Assembly (NCBI GenBank): GCA_903835235.1
Contig: CAILMF010000009.1
Location: forward strand, 1-50,496
Origin: an uncultured Rhodospirillales bacterium
Lineage (GTDB): Bacteria > Pseudomonadota > Alphaproteobacteria > Acetobacterales > Acetobacteraceae
Direction: 5' to 3'
Length of the DNA: 50,496 nt
The stretch's first letter is position 1; each line of letters begins with the position of its first letter. The translations under genes and the position numbers were made by a program. Under the pieces are notes generated by a model that saw only the letters and a list, made by a program, of their open reading frames with translations, was not told where the DNA came from and searched no databases. Shown here in pieces: positions 48,701-50,496 of this stretch.

Positions 48701-50496
48701 ACTATCTCTCCAACATCAGCGCCGTCATCGGCTCGACGTTCAATGATTCGCTGGTGGCGCGCGGCGACGATACCGTGGACGGCGGTGCCGGTGACGACGT
48801 GGTTTCAGTTACCGGCAGCGGTAACTCTGTCAATGGCGGCGACGGAAACGACAGCATTCTCAACGGGAATTTTTACTATTCTGGATTCGACACTTTTATT
48901 GGTGGTGCCGGCGACGACAGCATCATCACAAACGAAGGGCATGCCTCGATCAGCGGCGGCGAGGGCAACGACAGCCTGAGTGCCCAGGGCTACTCCACCA
49001 TGGTTGGTGGCACGGGTGACGACACCATCTATGCTGGCCAAGGCTACTGGGGCCATAGCGTGGTCGATGCCGGAGACGGCAATGATCTGTTTATGTACGT
49101 GTCCACCTGGAACGGGCCAGGCGAGGACACGCTGACTGGTGGCTCCGGCCATGACATTTACTATTTGAGCGCGGTGCGCGCTGACGGGAATGATGGCCCT
49201 GGTGCGCCCGACACCGTTACTGACTTCGTCACGGGCGCAAATGGTGATTTTTTTGACCTGAGCTACATTTCGTTGGGTTTGGAGCGATTCCATGGCTTGG
49301 CAGCCGGTGACAATCCCTTCGCCGCTGGCTATCTGCGCCTAGTCGAAGACGGCATTGGTGATACGTTAATACAAGTTGATCTTTCGGGCCGAGTAAATAC
49401 TTGGTCGACTGTCCTTGTGCTGAACAACACCAATCCGGGCGACTTCACCGCCGACAACTTCACCCAGGGCTTCAACCCGCAGGGGACCGGCGTGCTCATC
49501 ACCGGCGGGCCTGGCGCCGCGGTGCTGACCGGCACGGTGAACAACGACACGCTGCTGGCCGGGCCGTATGGCGATACGCTGGACGGCGGCGCGGGGCATG
49601 ACAGCCTGGTGGCGAGCGGCGGCTTCAACCTGCTGCAGGGCGGCCATGGCAATGATACGTTGGTGGGCAGCGCCTCGGGCAATGACACGCTGCTAGGCGG
49701 CGACGGCAATGACCTCCTGCTGGCTGGTGCTTCTGGCCTCAGCTACCTCGACGGTGCTGCTGGTGACGACACGCTGGTGGGCAGCGCTGCCGGCACTGAT
49801 ACGCTGCTGGGCGGCTATGGCAACGACAGCCTGGACGCGAGCGCGAGCGGCATTGGCCGGGATTTCACTTTTGAATATGGTAATGACACCCAGGCGGGCG
49901 GCGCGGGCAATGATACGTTTGAGGACTACCAGGGCAACAACAGCCTGAACGGCGGTGCCGGCGACGACCATTTCTTCCACGTATCATCCGGTCGCGGCGA
50001 TACGATGAGCGGCGGCGCGGGCAGCGACACCTACCACCTGGGCGGCGCCTACGGGCCGATCGGCCCTTACTGGTCGATGGTGGCGGCCGAGATCACCGAC
50101 TTCCAGGGCGGCCCGGGCGGCGATGTGCTGGACCTGGGCAACATCGCCTACCTGCCGGGCGGCCAGAACCCCTTCTTCAACGGCTGGCTGCACCTGGTCT
50201 CAGACGGCGCTGGCGGCACGCTTCTGCAGGAGAACTACGCTCAGGTGCAGGGCGGCGCGGCCAACTGGGTCACCATCCTGAAGCTGGATGGGATCGACCC
50301 CACGACTCTTACCAAGGAGAACTTCGCCCAGGGCTGGGCGCCGAACGGCGAGGGTATCCTCATCACCGGCACGGGGCCGTCGCAATACCTGTACGGCACG
50401 GTGAACAGCGACACGATCCAGGCGGTGGGCGGCCGCGACAACCTGTACGGCCGCTATGGCGATGACACGTTGCTGGGCAGCGCCGAGGGCAGCGAC
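42754..50496 (+). CDS. Giant multi-domain RTX protein (3' end outside window)
   Basis: ATG 42754 opens a frame with no stop through the last base, 2581 codons so far. There is no N-terminal signal peptide, as expected for type I secretion. Many Ca2+-binding RTX repeats (GGxGxDxLxG) are arranged in cassettes. Between them are: residues 268-430, a jelly-roll-like module (VDKIELIEHSNGISGLHAYVG, YFQVVIDEI); 552-685, a C-type-lectin-like module (NGHYYQYV, GYLVTITSADEQAFI, GWIGASDDGHEGDWQWV, YIVEYGG); about 1521-1640, a CBM60/CBM36-like module (HTVTVTFLNDGYGG, DRNLYIRDLTLNGVQ). Seven copies of a module starting xIxDFxxGxGGDxLDL begin near residues 190, 817, 1086, 1388, 1776, 2157 and 2449. I infer a carbohydrate-binding adhesin or matrix protein. 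No type I exporter genes are in view. Confidence 0.9.
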   Translation, partial: MGLITGNTSSDTLMGSLGDDTLVGLGGDDSLDGGGGTDVAAFSGVSGDYTLSTAGGVLTVTDNRPGAPDGVQQLSNIVSLHFVDGSVAVAGLDPAAPVVVPAAPSVSGTDAAELFLGEAGQTITAAAGEDSIALAGGNVVDGGAGNDVFVDFGRGQAGSTLTGGAGQDQFSLNDAVLVDPPHFQPDTITDFQPGAGGDKLDLSGLLAGLQAVGYDGTSNPFTHGWLRFTKAENGDELLQVNADGAGAWTTVEVMQTAAAGLPAYLDGVSIPVGSLDAYSRPLNEGVWSVSAPPYPFNDHSGIGYLVNPGWDGYFVLHDHHNISEHVPDPSRSVVTFHFTAPVAVDKIELIEHSNGISGLHAYVGDSLDAMTDLGSAIGSLGERLGDRAYADGSSNVFTFNNGLAGTYFQVVIDEINGSYDGFALYRMYPEDAAGNRIPLAPADPFLAAFTADNFSDGWSLNGVGQSFAGDDSANMLIGTLNNDTLLGNGGADSLDGGWGDDSVDGGSGDNTLLGNAGNDTLVGSGFDSMSGGTGNDVLASHSVAPLAFNPTNGHYYQYVNTNVTWWDASAAASAMQFGGLQGYLVTITSADEQAFINTNIGITNRGWIGASDDGHEGDWQWVTGPEAGTTFFNQGAAVQPGYSYWSPGEPQGGSAENNASLWNYPNYWVDVYGSYLTSYIVEYGGLPTDGAAPTQRGSVLHGDAGDDTLTGGAGEDSLYGEAGNDSLAGAGTSSLLDGGDGNDSIDLGTGPWAGYWHTPTAMTVQGGAGDDLVLDVSYWNGGGNTLSGGGGHNAYSLASLDFISWNHVTTAPDHIADFKAGAGGDVLDLAPLLPVLGNWYGLANFDNPFLDGYLRLADDGAGNTDLQVDTLRNGGWRTILVLDGQAAGDLTAANFAQGYAPDGAGLLVTGTPGNDNLPGTSNNDTILGLGGDDTLDGSGGNDLVQGGEGNDSLDGSSGYGSGLGSDTLHGDAGNDTLVAGRGSDQLFGGDGDDSLNGGVVLDGGAGNDNIYTGSYGANLAGGDGNDTIGAWFSTIDGGAGADLFLDVSYWGNGGGQTLTGGTGQDTYVLNAMWAGNYQPTAAHISDFTAGAGGDIIDLSPVLNAFSNWFSLPWGDNGFSDGYLRLVDDGAGNAELQISTYGWHNVLVLEAVAATSLTAANFTQGFAPDGVGLLVTGTAGDDSLTGTVNNDTLLGLDGNDTLSGDHGSDSLLGGDGNDSLLGSAGLGRATLDGGAGDDTLLGGGQAFGGEGSDSLVATFGGASMDGGAGDDTLVTTLSSTLLVGGDGNDSLDARDGGGGAETQLGGAGDDFLVAGRGSKLDGGDGNDTLDAFGGSTADGGAGNDLFLEVGDTRYAGGDDAFTGGAGQDTFQLTYLYGGLQFGTPDHIRDFTVGEGGDVLDLSPLLQSLHSFGYTSGNPFAEGFLRLADDGTGNALVQVAGHGDGNWFTMALLDGVAAAALTADNVVGGWTTPLAPVALTDNTDGAILAGSPFDDTLIGTGLNDTLYGGDGNDSLVATGGTAGLGDMLEFDLAADSYLGDPLFTVALDGAVIAGPLSVSAQYGLGQSQHFAFHVTATPGTHTVTVTFLNDGYGGTPSTDRNLYIRDLTLNGVQLTGDAFSLDGANYTGHNVSPSAILYNTGSASVQVQLPQRYGNALHGGAGDDSFVGGAGNDSFYGGTGHNTADYSADPVGITVNLAGHTVVDGSGGTDQTSNIQGFVGSADADVFNDVSYYGGSEGSHDLTGGDGQDTYVVDAAHATPGCCSLNYSQVGAPDQITDFAAGPGGDRLDLAPVLTTLISYYGLAANTDPFAQGYLRLGSDGAGNTLLQLDHTASDNWGTILVLRGHGPGDFTADNFVQNFAPPTGPLSIDDGDNGNLLWGTAFDDTILGNAGDDTIRGEGGNDSLDGGVGNDLLVALAGHSTLAGGDGNDTLHAQGGAALIGGAGNDQFYGDAGNNTVDYSGAPGAVTVDLNGGWSASDGSGGTDYLSNISAVIGSTFNDSLVARGDDTVDGGAGDDVVSVTGSGNSVNGGDGNDSILNGNFYYSGFDTFIGGAGDDSIITNEGHASISGGEGNDSLSAQGYSTMVGGTGDDTIYAGQGYWGHSVVDAGDGNDLFMYVSTWNGPGEDTLTGGSGHDIYYLSAVRADGNDGPGAPDTVTDFVTGANGDFFDLSYISLGLERFHGLAAGDNPFAAGYLRLVEDGIGDTLIQVDLSGRVNTWSTVLVLNNTNPGDFTADNFTQGFNPQGTGVLITGGPGAAVLTGTVNNDTLLAGPYGDTLDGGAGHDSLVASGGFNLLQGGHGNDTLVGSASGNDTLLGGDGNDLLLAGASGLSYLDGAAGDDTLVGSAAGTDTLLGGYGNDSLDASASGIGRDFTFEYGNDTQAGGAGNDTFEDYQGNNSLNGGAGDDHFFHVSSGRGDTMSGGAGSDTYHLGGAYGPIGPYWSMVAAEITDFQGGPGGDVLDLGNIAYLPGGQNPFFNGWLHLVSDGAGGTLLQENYAQVQGGAANWVTILKLDGIDPTTLTKENFAQGWAPNGEGILITGTGPSQYLYGTVNSDTIQAVGGRDNLYGRYGDDTLLGSAEGSD

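Noticed and set aside
42754-50496. Tandem Gly/Asp repeat DNA as a CRISPR or satellite array
   Set aside because: The repeats are coding nonapeptides in one open frame, with no constant spacer-repeat structure at the DNA level.
1-50496. tRNA, rRNA and riboswitch genes
   Set aside because: No clover-leaf, rRNA-like or known riboswitch core sequence was recognised by eye. A covariance-model search would be needed to be sure.

Overview
The window is high-GC DNA with dense, often overlapping genes and Shine-Dalgarno-led starts. The gene families (a Bug-type solute receptor, exosortase, sigma-54-type promoters, RTX proteins) fit an alphaproteobacterium, perhaps an Acetobacteraceae/Roseomonas-like organism. 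That placement is inferred from gene content only. No rRNA, tRNA or CRISPR array was seen.

Layout. (1) 1-4480 is a scarred accessory border: the right end of an IS3-family element sitting in an RTX gene, a frameshifted large serine recombinase, an intact Bug receptor and a truncated LysR gene. (2) 4561-7185 is a four-gene leftward exosortase operon: a secreted protein, a surface protein with a non-PEP sorting tail, the exosortase, and a small membrane-anchored partner. (3) 7430-32877 is a large exopolysaccharide locus. It holds a GT39-like transferase, a GH123-like secreted protein, an O-antigen ligase/polymerase, acyltransferases, several GT2 and GT4 enzymes, an epimerase, a flippase, a priming sugar transferase, a Wzz-type chain-length protein, a six-SLBB Wza-type export protein, a P-loop protein without its P-loop lysine, small lipoproteins and a STAS protein. 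An HNH nuclease gene sits inside it. (4) 32845-40629 is a peptide-type ABC transporter plus amidase unit with serine-recombinase remnants on both sides. (5) 41027-42535 is an orphan adenylate-forming enzyme. (6) 42754 to the window end is one uninterrupted RTX reading frame of at least 2581 codons.

How it fits together. The polysaccharide genes form several transcription units. Five leftward units, and with a weaker match one rightward unit, have a sigma-54-like -24/-12 element whose -12 GC lies 32-40 nt before the start codon. The intergenic regions carrying these elements also share an inverted repeat of the form GCCTTGC-N5-GCAAGGC. I read this as a coordinated regulon under RpoN and an unidentified DNA-binding regulator encoded outside the window. 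The polymer would be started by the small sugar transferase (21118-21759), extended by the GT2/GT4 enzymes, flipped by the Wzx-type protein, polymerised or ligated by the Wzy-type protein and exported through the Wzz/Wza pair.

The most unusual items are the shared inverted repeat with sigma-54 elements, the giant RTX protein with lectin-like, CBM60-like and jelly-roll modules and seven reiterated C-terminal-type modules, the self-contained exosortase system with an atypical tail, and the lysine-less P-loop protein.
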